Shown here piece by piece: positions 8,882 through 16,939 of a stretch of DNA of 32,034 nucleotides (positions within the stretch are counted from its first letter, which is position 1; each line of letters begins with the position of its first letter). This stretch comes from Kitasatospora aureofaciens (GTDB lineage: Bacteria; Actinomycetota; Actinomycetes; Streptomycetales; Streptomycetaceae), in assembly GCF_019192735.1 (NCBI RefSeq), contig NZ_JAHTKP010000079.1:1-32034 (forward strand). Reading direction: 5' to 3'. The position numbers and the translations under genes are program-made. Below the pieces are notes generated by a model, which was given only the letters and a program-made list of their open reading frames with translations, had not been told where the DNA came from and did not search any database.

Positions 8882-8987
8882 CGCTGGGGGCATGTCCAGC
8901 CGACGGCACACTCACGGTAGCCCCGGTTTGTGAAAGGCCGCACATCGAGGCCACCGCTGGTTGTGCTCAAATGACCTTACGTGTGCG

Positions 8988-9055
8988 TTAGTTGTTCAGG
9001 TCGAACACCGCAGTGACGGGCGCGTTCTCGCTTCAGCGTTCGGCGCGGGTGGCCC
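8988..9055 (-). pseudogene. Exonuclease III-like C-terminal remnant, copy B (nonsense mutation)
   Basis: The minus strand reads ATRAER-stop-SENAPVTAVFDLNN-stop. Compared with copies A and C, the Trp of RWSDHAPV has become a stop codon (TGG to TGA) and SDH has become SEN, removing the catalytic His. Nucleotide similarity to copy C (21300-21401) is high over about 65 bp. It is thus a more decayed relative. It starts 106 bp after the solute-binding protein gene and is joined on its truncated side to a PAS-domain fragment on the other strand. Confidence 0.65.
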
Positions 9056-9082
9056 AGTCGCACCGGAGTCCCTTCGGGTGCC

Positions 9083-9166
9083 ATACCCGCGCGCATGGCC
9101 GTACTGCGCTGGGCCTTCGACCAGTCCCCTTTCGCGCTGGCCATCTACGACACCGGCGGCCGGCCC
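9083..9166 (+). pseudogene. PAS-domain start fragment, probably from a sensor phosphatase or kinase
   Basis: The frame reads MAVLRWAFDQSPFALAIYDT followed by GGRP. This is the usual beginning of a PAS domain in Streptomyces SpoIIE phosphatases and kinases (hydrophobic-A-F-D/E-Q-x-P-x-x-L-A-x-Y-D). After about 24 residues it runs into DNA belonging to the minus-strand IS1182-type transposase remnant, so everything downstream was lost or replaced. It suggests a fourth sensor-phosphatase-like gene once stood here, but a PAS kinase cannot be excluded on so short a piece. Confidence 0.5.
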
Positions 9167-9568
9167 GAGTCCGGAGATTCGCTCCAGGATCAGGTCCAGG
9201 ATCTTCTCCTCCAGGCCGTGCTCGACCAGCCGGGCGCGGAAGTCGCCGAGGACGGAGAAGTCGAATCCCGGGTCGTCCAGCTCCAGGCCCAGCAAGAACT
9301 TCCAGTCCATCCGGGCCCGCACCTGGTCGGCGGCCTGCCGGTCGCTGAGTCCTTCCGCGTACTGCAGCACCGAGACCATCGCCAGCGCGCCGGGGGAGAT
9401 CGCCGGCCGCCCCCGGGCCGGGAACGCCTCGGCGAAGGACTCGTCCCCGAACAGCGGGCCGAGCGCCTCACGGATGCGGATCGCCAGTGTTCCCTTCGGG
9501 AACGAGGCTCGCACTACCCGAGCGGTCAGCTCAGGAACCCCACCATCGTCCCGCGGCTCCAACGACAT
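9167..9568 (-). pseudogene. IS1182-family transposase, N-terminal fragment
   Basis: From ATG 9566-9568 (AAGG upstream at a good distance) the minus strand encodes MSLEPRDDGGVPELTARVVR, then SFPKGTLAIRIREALGPLF, FPARGRPAISPGALAMVSVL, EGLSDRQAADQVRARMDWK and FLLGLELDDPGFDFSVLGDF. These are the conserved DUF772/transposase N-terminal blocks of IS1182 elements. About 130 residues remain of roughly 500. The frame breaks off at LERISGLGP, where the PAS fragment begins on the other strand, and the DDE catalytic part is missing. It has a normal start signal but no working product. Confidence 0.85.
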
Positions 9569-9821
9569 CCAGCCCATCCTTGATCGACGACAAGCCGATC
9601 CTGACAGCCCGGACCGCCAGCCATCACTGGTTCGCGGATTTCCCAACGGAGTCCTACAGGGGGACGATCACGAGTCCCGCGAACGTGCTGGAGCGGTGGG
9701 CCGGTCGACTCCAGATGGACCGCGGGGAAGGGGACGCTTCGACTCTCGTTCTGGATCGGGGCTGGAGCCGAGGTCTCGACGGCGCGGCGGCGCCTGCCGT
9801 GGGCTGGCGCCTGCTCGCGGG

Positions 9822-10584
9822 TCAGGGGCGGGTCGCGCGCTGGCGGTGGTCCAGGTGGCGGGTGACGAGTTTGACCAGCTCGGGGCCGTTTTCGTAGCCC
9901 AGGGGCGCCAACTCCGGTGGCAGAACGTAGCCGTCGGGCAGTTGCGCGTAGACCGTGGCCATCTGATGCCGGTACGCGTCCGCGAGCGTCTGGGGCCAAG
10001 CGCCGGTCAGCGGTGGCCGCATCCGGGCTTCGGCGGCCAGCGCCTGGTGGTGCGCAGCGGCCTCTTCGATGGCGCCCTCGACCCGCCAGTCAGTGATGGG
10101 CGCGCGCTGCGGACGCCAAGGCTGCAGCCAGCGGCTGGGCCGACCATGGAGGATCTCACCGGCGAGTTCCTCGGCGATCAACGGGGAGGCGTGCAGACCG
10201 TCACGGTGCGTGCCCGTGGCAACCCACACGCTCGTCCAACCGGGCCGAGACCGCGTTCAGGAGCATGAACGTGCCGGTACCGTATCCGTCGCGCGCCCCA
10301 GGTTTGCCCAGCTGCTGGTGCACGCGGACTCGCCAGCTCTCCCACCGTGTGGCGGCCTCCACGGCCATCCGCAGCCTCAACAGCCCATGGCGGGTACGTA
10401 ATCCGGCAGCGGTGACCTCGCCCAGGACCCCGAGCATGGCCCCCGCCGCCTGCGAGGCTCCCGGGCCGCGGCGCCCTGACACCACCACTTTCAGCCCGGG
10501 CTCCACCGTGGCCAACTCGAAGGCGACTGACCGGCCCAGCACCCCCGCGCCGACCACCATGACGTCGACCCCGACACGCCTCAC
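9822..10584 (-). pseudogene. FAD-dependent oxidoreductase (glycine oxidase/ThiO-like) with internal deletion and frameshift
   Basis: The gene starts normally at GTG 10582-10584 with AGGAGGG upstream, and reads VGVDVMVVGAGVLGRSVAFE, the Rossmann GxGxxG for FAD. It continues to YGTGTFMLLNAVSARLDERV. At about 10215-10229 it shifts frame: the partner frame continues VWVATGTHRDGLHASPLIAE, a C-terminal block of this amino-acid-oxidase family, to the stop at 9822. The piece between ARLD and VWVATG, normally over 100 residues of substrate domain and FAD-binding strands, is gone. The remaining ~250 codons in two frames cannot make a working enzyme. The original substrate (glycine or another amine, perhaps in thiamine synthesis) is uncertain, and no thi genes are nearby. 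Confidence 0.75.
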
Positions 10585-10700
10585 CTGAGACCCTCCTGAC
10601 CGAAAGCAGTACCCGGCCTTACTGCTACCCCGCCGCGCACCCGTCTACATCCACTCCACCGCCCCCTCGCAACCCGGCCTCGTCCGCGAACTCCTCGTCG

Positions 10701-10965
10701 ATCCGCTACGCGGCGGCCCTGCCTGCCCGCTGCTCCGACGAAGTCGCCGACCGAGCCGAGCGCGCCGCGGTCCGGGCGCAGTCACAGCAGGTGGCCGCCA
10801 ACCGGCCGTTCCTGTTGATCTCGGGCACGGTTCGGCTCCTATGTGCTGGCCTTCCAGGTCTACCTCGCCTTCCCGCTCGCCGCCGACACCGCACTGGGCG
10901 CAGGCGGCACAAAGGCCACCAGCGGCCTGTTCGTGCTGTCCGCAGCCGTCTCGGTCGCCAGGCAG
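10701..10965 (+). pseudogene. MFS transporter fragment with frameshift
   Basis: One frame reads IRYAAALPARCSDEVADRAE through VAANRPFLLISGT. The next frame takes over with GSYVLAFQVYLAFPLAADTA and LGAGGTKATSGLFVLSAAVS. Together they form a central loop and two transmembrane helices of a major facilitator superfamily transporter of an actinobacterial type. A few inserted bases near 10825-10832 split the frame. The N-terminal helices and everything after SAAVSVA are absent, and the fragment ends where a P-type ATPase piece on the opposite strand begins. The family call comes from the pattern of hydrophobic segments and the YVLAFQVYL block. Confidence 0.55.
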
Positions 10966-11076
10966 CTGGACGAGAGCCGCGGCGTCGTGGACGCCGTCAC
11001 CGACCAGGGCCACCGAGCGGCCCCGATCCTGGAGGCGGCGCACCGCGGCGACCTTCTTCCGCGGCAGGACCTCGAG
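10966..11076 (-). pseudogene. P-type cation ATPase fragment (hinge region)
   Basis: The minus strand reads LEVLPRKKVAAVRRLQDRG, then RSVALVGDGVHDAAALVQ. This is the conserved hinge of P-type ATPases, P-x-x-K-x-x-x-V-x-x-L-Q ... V-A-M-V-G-D-G-x-N-D-A-x-A-L, here with the Asn replaced by His. About 37 residues survive of a protein of 650 or more. It lies between MFS debris and a LacI-type fragment. It probably came from a heavy-metal pump (CopA/ZntA class), but the substrate-specific helices are missing. Confidence 0.65.
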
Positions 11077-11094
11077 CGCACGGCCTTGAGGTCG

Positions 11095-11515
11095 TCACCG
11101 GCCGGCTGGAGCGGCTGCTCCGCACGATCGCCGGATCGTGAGGCTCGGCCGTATCAGGATGCTGCGACGTGGGTGGTCGGGGTGGTGGAGGCGGCGGAGG
11201 AGGAGTTCGGCCGCGGTGTGGCCGATGAGGTACTTGGGCGGGGCGACGGCGGTGAGGGGGATGTCGGGGATGTCGGCGATCTCGTCGTCGTAGGCGACGA
11301 GGGCGAGGTCGTCGGGAACGGTGAGGCCGGCGCGGCGGGCGGCGGAGGCCAGGAGGGCGGCCTGGCGGTCGCCGAAGCACAGAGCGGCGGTGCACCCGGC
11401 GGTGCGCAGGTGGGCCAGGGCGCGGTCGGCCGTGGCCGGGGAGGCTACGGGGATGGCGGTGGCGTCCAGCGCGGCCTTGAGGCCCTTGGCGAGGGTGGCC
11501 GGGTCGTCCTGACCA
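11095..11515 (-). pseudogene. LacI-type regulator, effector-domain C-terminal fragment
   Basis: The minus strand reads DDPATLAKGLKAALDATAIP, ADRALAHLRTAGCTAALCFG, DRQAALLASAARRAGLTVPD, DLALVAYDDEIADIPDIPLT, AVAPPKYLIGHTAAELLLRR and IRPSLTIRRSC. This is the C-terminal half of a periplasmic-binding-like effector domain as found in LacI/GalR and GntR-linked sugar regulators (VPDDLALVAYDD, PLTAVxxP, LxxRPxLxxRxSC). No helix-turn-helix region and no start codon with a ribosome-binding site is present, so the N-terminal DNA-binding part has been lost. The codons are clean with no internal stop, so this truncation looks fairly recent. Confidence 0.7.
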
Positions 11516-11966
11516 TCACGCTCCCGGCCTCACCCGACCTGCCTCCCAATCCGGAGGCCTACGAGCGCGAGGAGACCACCAGCGGCCACGGCCTCCGCTG
11601 ATCACCTGACGCGGACGGATCGACCGGCATCCCGGAAATCCGGAGTCGGCCTTCCGGTGGGCGGCCGATCTCGTACCCGGGCAGGTCATCGCAGCGATGC
11701 CGAGGCCCCGGCGAGTCCAGACCGCTCCAGCCGCGCAACCACGCTTACTGTCGCTGTGTGGCGAAGCAGACCCCGGCGACGTGGAACGGTGCGCAGGCCA
11801 AGGCTCTCGGCAGCGGTACCCCGCCCGGGGCGGCCGCGACGGGTGGCCAGGCGCCGCCCATCGGCCAACACTGCTGCAGCGCCGCCTCAATGCCACCGGG
11901 TGGGCGCGGAGTTCGCGGCGGGGCACGCCAGTGCACGCACCCGGGACAGCTCCGGGGCATGGGCGC
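11516..11966. other. Intergenic stretch before the cytochrome operon; no gene identified
   Basis: About 450 bp without a recognisable gene. The qcrB frame is open back to about 11600 and reads NPESAFRWAADLVPGQVIAA and then low-complexity residues, which do not resemble any QcrB N-terminus. It may be another gene scrap read in frame. The operon promoter should lie here, but no clear -35/-10 pair stood out. Confidence 0.35.
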
Positions 11967-13685
11967 ATGACGGCTCCCAAGAAGGCGCCCGCGCGGGGGC
12001 GCTGGGCGTCGAGGGTCGAGACCACGGCGGTCGCCCTCGACGGGCGGGTGCCCTTCCTGGACGCCGCCAAGGGGCTGATCCGCAAGGTGTTCCCGGACCA
12101 CTGGTCGTTCCTGCTGGGCGAGCTGGCCCTCTACAGCTTCGTCGTGCTGCTGCTGACCGGCGTCTACCTCACGCTGTTCTTCAACCCGAGCATGGGCGAG
12201 ACCGTCTACCAGGGCTCCTACCTGCCACTGCGCGGGATCCGCATGACCGAGGCGTACGCCTCCACCCTGCACATCAGCTTCGACGTCCGCGGCGGACTGC
12301 TGATCCGTCAGGTCCACCACTGGGCCGCGCTGGTGTTCGTCGCCGCGATCGCCGTACACATGCTGAGGATCTTCTTCACCGGCGCCTTCCGCAGACCGCG
12401 AGAGCTGAACTGGGTACTGGGCGTGACCCTCCTCCTGCTCGCCATGGTCGAGGGCTTCTGCGGCTACTCCCTCCCGGACGATCTGATCTCCGGCACCGGC
12501 CTGCGGATCACCCAGGGCATCATGCTCTCCATCCCGCTCGTGGGAACCTACCTCACCCTCTTCGCCTTCGGCGGCGAGTACCCGGGCCGGGACATCGTCG
12601 CGCGGCTCTACGAACTGCACATCCTGCTCGTGCCCGGCCTGCTGCTGGCGCTCATCGGAGCCCACCTCACCCTGGTCTTCTCCCTCAAACACACACACTG
12701 GGCCGGGCGGGGACGGACCAACCGCAACGTCGTCGGCATGCCGATGTTCCCCCAGTTCCTGACCCGCACCCTGGGGTTGCTCTTCGCGGTCTTCGGCGTG
12801 CTCACCCTGCTCGGCGGACTCGGCCAGATCAACCCGATCTGGGTCTACGGCCCCTACCGCCCGGACGCGGCCTCGATCGGCTCCCAGCCGGACTGGTACA
12901 TGGGGTTCCTGGAGGGCTCACTGCGGCTGATGCCCGCCCTGGAGACCCGGGCCCTTGGCCACACCATCGCCTGGGGCGCGCTGGTGCCGGCGGTGCTGCT
13001 GCCCGGTGCGATCTTCACAGCGCTGTACCTGTACCCGTTCGCGGAACGGTGGCTCACCCGGAGCCGGGGCGAGCACCACCTGTGCGACCGGCCGCGCAAC
13101 CAGCCCACCCGCACCGGGCTGGGCGTGGCCGGCACCGCCTTCTACGCGGTACTGCTGGTGGCCGGCGGCGACGACGTCATCGCCTACTCGTTCGGCATCT
13201 CCCTCAACGCGCTCGTCTGGACGCTGCGCGGCGCCTTGATCGTCCTGCCGCTCCTGGGCTTCGTGGTCACCAAGCGGCTCTGCCTCGCCCTGCAGGCGCA
13301 TGACCGTGAGCGGCTGCTGGAAGGCGAGGAGACGGGAGCCGTCGTCCAGTCCGTCGAGGGCGGATACGTCGAGCGGAACCGCCGGGGCCTGACAGCGGAT
13401 CAACGCTACGTCCTCCTGGTGCGCGAGGCGCCGGAGCCACTCCTGCGGCCGGCGGAGGAAGGTACCGCTGTGCCGCGAAGCGCCCGACTGCTTTACCAGG
13501 TGCAGCGGATGCGAGTCGCTCTGAGCGTGTGGTTCCACGAGGACCGGCTGGAGATGCCCGCCACCGACGCGCAGCGCAGACAGATCGCCGCCGTCCTCGC
13601 GCCCGCTGCGCACCCGAAAGAGCATGACGGACAGTCACCGACAACCGCGACGACCGGTGCCGAGCTCCAGCAGGAGGACTCATGA
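11967..13685 (+). CDS. qcrB: Menaquinol-cytochrome c reductase cytochrome b subunit (QcrB paralogue)
   Basis: The 572-residue multi-helix membrane protein carries the di-heme four-helix core: H117 (RQVHHWA) and H131 (IAVHMLR) pair with H218 (YELHILL) and H233 (GAHLTLV), with the spacing expected for hemes bH and bL. The quinol-site PEWY motif appears as PDWY (SQPDWYMGF, near 309), the form usual in Actinobacteria. It oxidises menaquinol and passes electrons to the Rieske protein and cytochrome c. A hydrophilic C-terminal tail of about 130 residues follows the last helix. I chose ATG 11967 because the frame upstream is non-homologous. The stop overlaps ctaD by 4 bp (ATGA). QcrA and QcrC genes are absent here, so this is probably a second copy used with subunits encoded elsewhere. 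Confidence 0.9.
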   Translation: MTAPKKAPARGRWASRVETTAVALDGRVPFLDAAKGLIRKVFPDHWSFLLGELALYSFVVLLLTGVYLTLFFNPSMGETVYQGSYLPLRGIRMTEAYASTLHISFDVRGGLLIRQVHHWAALVFVAAIAVHMLRIFFTGAFRRPRELNWVLGVTLLLLAMVEGFCGYSLPDDLISGTGLRITQGIMLSIPLVGTYLTLFAFGGEYPGRDIVARLYELHILLVPGLLLALIGAHLTLVFSLKHTHWAGRGRTNRNVVGMPMFPQFLTRTLGLLFAVFGVLTLLGGLGQINPIWVYGPYRPDAASIGSQPDWYMGFLEGSLRLMPALETRALGHTIAWGALVPAVLLPGAIFTALYLYPFAERWLTRSRGEHHLCDRPRNQPTRTGLGVAGTAFYAVLLVAGGDDVIAYSFGISLNALVWTLRGALIVLPLLGFVVTKRLCLALQAHDRERLLEGEETGAVVQSVEGGYVERNRRGLTADQRYVLLVREAPEPLLRPAEEGTAVPRSARLLYQVQRMRVALSVWFHEDRLEMPATDAQRRQIAAVLAPAAHPKEHDGQSPTTATTGAELQQEDS

Positions 13686-15370
13686 CGGCCGTGACCGCCA
13701 CGCCGACCGCCGCCCAGGCGCGCCTGCGGCACGGCCGCACCCTGCTGCGCTGGCTGACATCGACCGACCACAAGGTCATCGGAAACCTCTACTTGGTCAC
13801 CGCGTTCGGGTTCTTCCTGGTGGGCGGCACGCTCGCGATGCTGATGCGGGCGGAGCTGATGCGCCCGGGCCTGCAGTTCATCAGCAACGAGCAGTACAAC
13901 CGGCTGTTCACCATGCACGGCACGATCATGCTGCTGCTCTTCGCGACCCCCACCTTCGTCGGCTTTGCCAACGCGGTCATGCCCCTGCAGATCGGCGCGC
14001 CCGATGTCGCGTTCCCACGCCTGAACGCGTTCACCTACTGGGTCTTCCTGCTCGGCGGCCTGATGGTGCTGAGCGGCTTCCTCACCCCGGGCGGTGCCGC
14101 CTCGTTCGGCTGGTTCGCGTACGCCCCGCTCAACGGCCCGGTGTTCTCGCCCAGCACCGGCGGTGACCTGTGGACGATGGGTCTGGTGGTGGCCGGTGTG
14201 GGCACGATCCTGGGCGCGGTCAACTTCATCACCACCATCGTCTGCCTGCGGGCGCCGGGGATGACCCTGTTCCGGATGCCGATCTTCACCTGGAACGTGC
14301 TGTTCACCTCGATCATGGTGCTGATGGCCTTCCCTGTCCTGACGGCGGCGCTGCTCTGCCTGGAGGCGGACCGGAAGCTCGGTGCGCACGTCTTCGACGC
14401 GGCCAACGGCGGCGCGATCCTGTGGCAGCACCTCTTCTGGTTCTTCGGGCATCCGGAGGTGTACATCGTGGCGTTGCCGTTCTTCGGCATCGTCAGCGAG
14501 ATCATCCCGGTCTTCAGCCGCAAACCGATGTTCGGCTACTACAGCCTGATCGGCGCCACCATCGCGATCACGGCGCTGTCGATGACGGTCTGGGCGCACC
14601 ACATGTTCGCCACCGGCCAGGTGCTGCTGCCGTTCTTCTCCCTGTTGTCGTTCCTGATTGCGGTGCCGACCGGGGTGAAGTTCTTCAACTGGATCGGCAC
14701 CATGTGGCAGGGCTCGCTCTCCTTCGAGGCGCCGATGCTCTGGTCGATCGGATTCCTGGTGAGCTTCCTGCTGGGTGGCCTGACAGGTGTTCTGCTCGCC
14801 GCACCGCCGATCGACTTCCACGTGACGGACAGCTACTTCGTTGTCGCGCACATGCACTACGTGCTGTTCGGCACGGTCGTCTTCGCCACCTTCGGCGGCT
14901 TTCACTTCTGGTGGCCCAAGATCACCGGGCGGATGCTGAACGAGCGGCTGGGACGGATCCACTTCGGTCTGCTCTTCGTCGGCTTCCAGACCACCTTCCT
15001 GGTGCAGCACTGGCTGGGCGCGGAGGGTATGCCCCGCCGGTACGCCGACTACCTCGTCTCGGATGGCTTCACGACGCTGAACACAGTCTCCTCGATCGGC
15101 GCGTTCGTGCTGGGGGCCTCGACCCTGGTCTTCCTCTACAACGTGTGGTGGACCGCGAAGTACGCCCCGCGCGTGGCGGAGGACGACCCCTGGGGGTACG
15201 GGCGGTCCTTGGAGTGGGTGACCTCGTGCCCGCCGCCCCGGCACAACTTCCTCGCGCTGCCCCGGATCCGGTCCGAGTCCCCCGCGATGGACCTGCACCA
15301 CCCCGAGTTCGAGGCACCGGACGCCCTCGCCCGGCCCGCACCGCGCCCGACCGGGGAGGAGACCCCGTGA
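13682..15370 (+). CDS. ctaD: Cytochrome c oxidase subunit I, aa3 type
   Basis: The 562-residue, 12-helix heme-copper oxidase core has all its key residues: low-spin heme ligand in LFTMHGTIML (near 78), CuB His with the cross-linked Tyr in WFFGHPEVYIV (near 257-261), the CuB His pair in WAHHMF (near 306-307), and heme ligands in VVAHMHYVLFG (near 390-392). The K-channel lysine is in GVKFFNW and the D-channel asparagine/aspartate region in ANAVMPLQIGAPD. It reduces oxygen to water and pumps protons. It starts with ATG inside the qcrB stop after AGGAGG, and its own stop overlaps the ctaF GTG by 4 bp. No subunit II (CuA) or III gene is present, so assembly must borrow them. Confidence 0.95.
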   Translation: MTAVTATPTAAQARLRHGRTLLRWLTSTDHKVIGNLYLVTAFGFFLVGGTLAMLMRAELMRPGLQFISNEQYNRLFTMHGTIMLLLFATPTFVGFANAVMPLQIGAPDVAFPRLNAFTYWVFLLGGLMVLSGFLTPGGAASFGWFAYAPLNGPVFSPSTGGDLWTMGLVVAGVGTILGAVNFITTIVCLRAPGMTLFRMPIFTWNVLFTSIMVLMAFPVLTAALLCLEADRKLGAHVFDAANGGAILWQHLFWFFGHPEVYIVALPFFGIVSEIIPVFSRKPMFGYYSLIGATIAITALSMTVWAHHMFATGQVLLPFFSLLSFLIAVPTGVKFFNWIGTMWQGSLSFEAPMLWSIGFLVSFLLGGLTGVLLAAPPIDFHVTDSYFVVAHMHYVLFGTVVFATFGGFHFWWPKITGRMLNERLGRIHFGLLFVGFQTTFLVQHWLGAEGMPRRYADYLVSDGFTTLNTVSSIGAFVLGASTLVFLYNVWWTAKYAPRVAEDDPWGYGRSLEWVTSCPPPRHNFLALPRIRSESPAMDLHHPEFEAPDALARPAPRPTGEETP

Positions 15371-15756
15371 AACTCGAAGGCAGGCTGTTCGCCGGGATGG
15401 CGCTGTACTTCGGCGTCACCGGCCTGATCTATTGGATCTTCTCCCACGAACCGGCCGGGACCACCGCCCTGGCAGTCGGCTTCCTGACGTCATCGCTGGT
15501 CGCACTCTTCCTCCACGTGCAGTACCGCAAGCGTGGACTGCGCCCGCAGGACCAGTACGAGGCGGAGATCGCGGACGCCGCCGGCCCGCTGGAATTCTTC
15601 CCGCCGCGCAGTGTCTGGCCGCCGGCCGTCGCACTCGGCCTCACGGTGCTTGCCCTCGGCGTGGTGTACGCACGATGGCTGGCGCTCCTCGGCCTCGGCC
15701 TGCTGGCCGGAGCGGTCCTCGGCTTCGTCTTCCAGTACGTCGACCGAGAGGACTGA
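15367..15756 (+). CDS. ctaF: Cytochrome c oxidase subunit IV (actinobacterial CtaF type)
   Basis: The 129-residue protein has two hydrophobic hairpins. The first pair (ALYFGVTGLIYWIF and ALAVGFLTSSLVALFLHV) is followed by the short cytoplasmic loop QYRKRGLRPQDQYEAEIADA and GPLEFFPPRSVWPPAVALG; the second pair ends at QYVDRED. The charged loop ending in EFFPPxSxWP is the signature of the small subunit of actinobacterial aa3 oxidase. GTG 15367 lies within the ctaD stop (GTGA), with GGGGAGGAG just upstream. Its presence right behind ctaD shows that this three-gene set is an oxidase-related operon rather than a chance neighbourhood. Confidence 0.9.
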   Translation: MKLEGRLFAGMALYFGVTGLIYWIFSHEPAGTTALAVGFLTSSLVALFLHVQYRKRGLRPQDQYEAEIADAAGPLEFFPPRSVWPPAVALGLTVLALGVVYARWLALLGLGLLAGAVLGFVFQYVDRED

Positions 15757-15777
15757 ACCGCAGGAGCAGTGCGCCGA

Positions 15778-15810
15778 AGCCCCGGCTCGGGTGGGCGTTC
15801 AGCCCCGGCT
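15778..15810. repeat. Short direct repeat after ctaF
   Basis: AGCCCCGGCT occurs at 15778-15787 and again at 15801-15810, 20 bp behind the end of the oxidase operon. It does not form a strong hairpin with itself, so a terminator is unlikely. It may be a trace of an insertion near the IS cluster that follows. Confidence 0.35.
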
Positions 15811-15943
15811 TGTAGCCCATCGCGAGGTGGAAGATGGTGTCCCGTCGAGTGGTGTAGCAGGGATCTTGGAGTAACCCCTGGTCATGGGACAGCCATCGCG
15901 CAACTCTCTGAGTGGAACGGCTAGTTCACCAGGGAGATACGCG

Positions 15944-16484
15944 ATGGCCTTGTCCCGGTCCGACTTACTCCGCCTCATGGAGTCACTGCGCCCGGCGGAC
16001 GGAATCGAGTTGATCAGGGTCCTGGCCCAGCGGATCCTGCAGGAGCTGATCGAGGCCGAGGCCACCGCGCGGATCGGTGCGGAGCCGGGCGAGCACACCG
16101 AGGCCCGCACCACCTGGCGCAACGGCCACCGCGACAAGACCCTCACCACGCAGGCCGGCGACCTGGAGCCGGCCATCCCCAAGGTCCGCACCGGCAGCTT
16201 CTTCCCCAGCCTGCTCGAGCGCCGACGCCGCATCGACCAGGCCCTGTACGCGGTCATCATGGAGGCCTACGTGCTGGGCGTGTCCACCCGCTCGGTCGAC
16301 GACCTGGTCAAGGCCCTGGGCGCGGACGCGGGCATCTCCAAGAGCGAGGTCTCGAGGATCTGCGCGGACCTGGACGAACAGCTCACCGCCTTCCGCGACC
16401 GGCCGCTCGGCCACACCCGCTTCCCCTACATCTACCTCGATGCCACCTACTGCAAGGCGCGGGTGAACCACCAGATCGTCACTC
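15944..16484 (+). pseudogene. IS256-family transposase, N-terminal half
   Basis: ATG 15944 with AGGGAG at 15931-15936 opens a frame reading MALSRSDLLRLMESLRPADG, LIEAEATARIGAEPGEHTEA, RTTWRNGHRDKTLTTQAGDL, PKVRTGSFFPSLLERRRRID, VIMEAYVLGVSTRSVDDLVK and YIYLDATYCKARVNHQIV. This is the mutator/IS256 transposase up to and including the first catalytic Asp (YLDATY). At about 16484 the similarity stops and an ISAzo13-type sequence begins. About 180 of the usual ~410 residues remain. The left end of the element probably lies near 15833, but the right end is gone, so it cannot move by itself. Confidence 0.85.
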
Positions 16485-16485
16485 A

Positions 16486-16790
16486 CCCGGCAAGGACACC
16501 AGGTCTCACCGGTGACCGTCGGCCGGCTCCTGCGCGAGAACGGCTTCAGCCTGCAGTCGAACGCCAAGACTCTGGAGGGCGACCAGCACCCCGACCGGGA
16601 CGCGCAGTTCCACTACATCAACGAGCAGGTCAAACAGTTCCAGGCCGCGGGTGAGCGGGTGATCAGCGTCGCCGCCAAAAAGAAGGAGATGCTCGGGCAG
16701 TTGCCGAACGCGGGGCGCGAGTGGAGGCCCAAGGGCGAGCCGGTCCAGGTCGAGGACCACAGCCTGGACTACTGGCGGGAGGGGGTTATT
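16486..16790 (+). pseudogene. ISAzo13-family transposase, internal fragment
   Basis: The frame reads RQGHQVSPVTVGRLLRENGF, SLQSNAKTLEGDQHPDRDAQ, FHYINEQVKQFQAAGERVIS, VAAKKKEMLGQLPNAGREWR and PKGEPVQVEDH. This is the characteristic central block of ISAzo13 (Rhodopirellula-type) transposases: LxxxGFSLQxNxKTxEGxxHPDRDAQFxYIN, followed by VISVDTKKKE. Here the Asp of VISVDTKK is Ala, so a presumed catalytic residue is lost. Both ends are missing: it is fused to IS256 DNA upstream and ends around 16790. A GTG at 16512 gives a 101-codon frame, but that is a fragment. Confidence 0.8.
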
Positions 16791-16939
16791 CCGACCGTGC
16801 ACTATTCCCTCGATTGATCTCGGGATTGGTGCGGCAGGGGCTCGGTGACTCTCCGGCTACTACGACCCATGCCGCCCACGTCCCCCTCCCTGTTGCTGAC
16901 CGCGCCGCCTTCGCCAGCCGTTGAACGCTCCGGCGGGTC

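Noticed and set aside
13493..15301. Minus-strand open frame (~600 codons) opposite ctaD
   Set aside because: Asp/Glu/Gln/His/Arg-rich shadow with no motifs; ctaD on the plus strand has all catalytic ligands.
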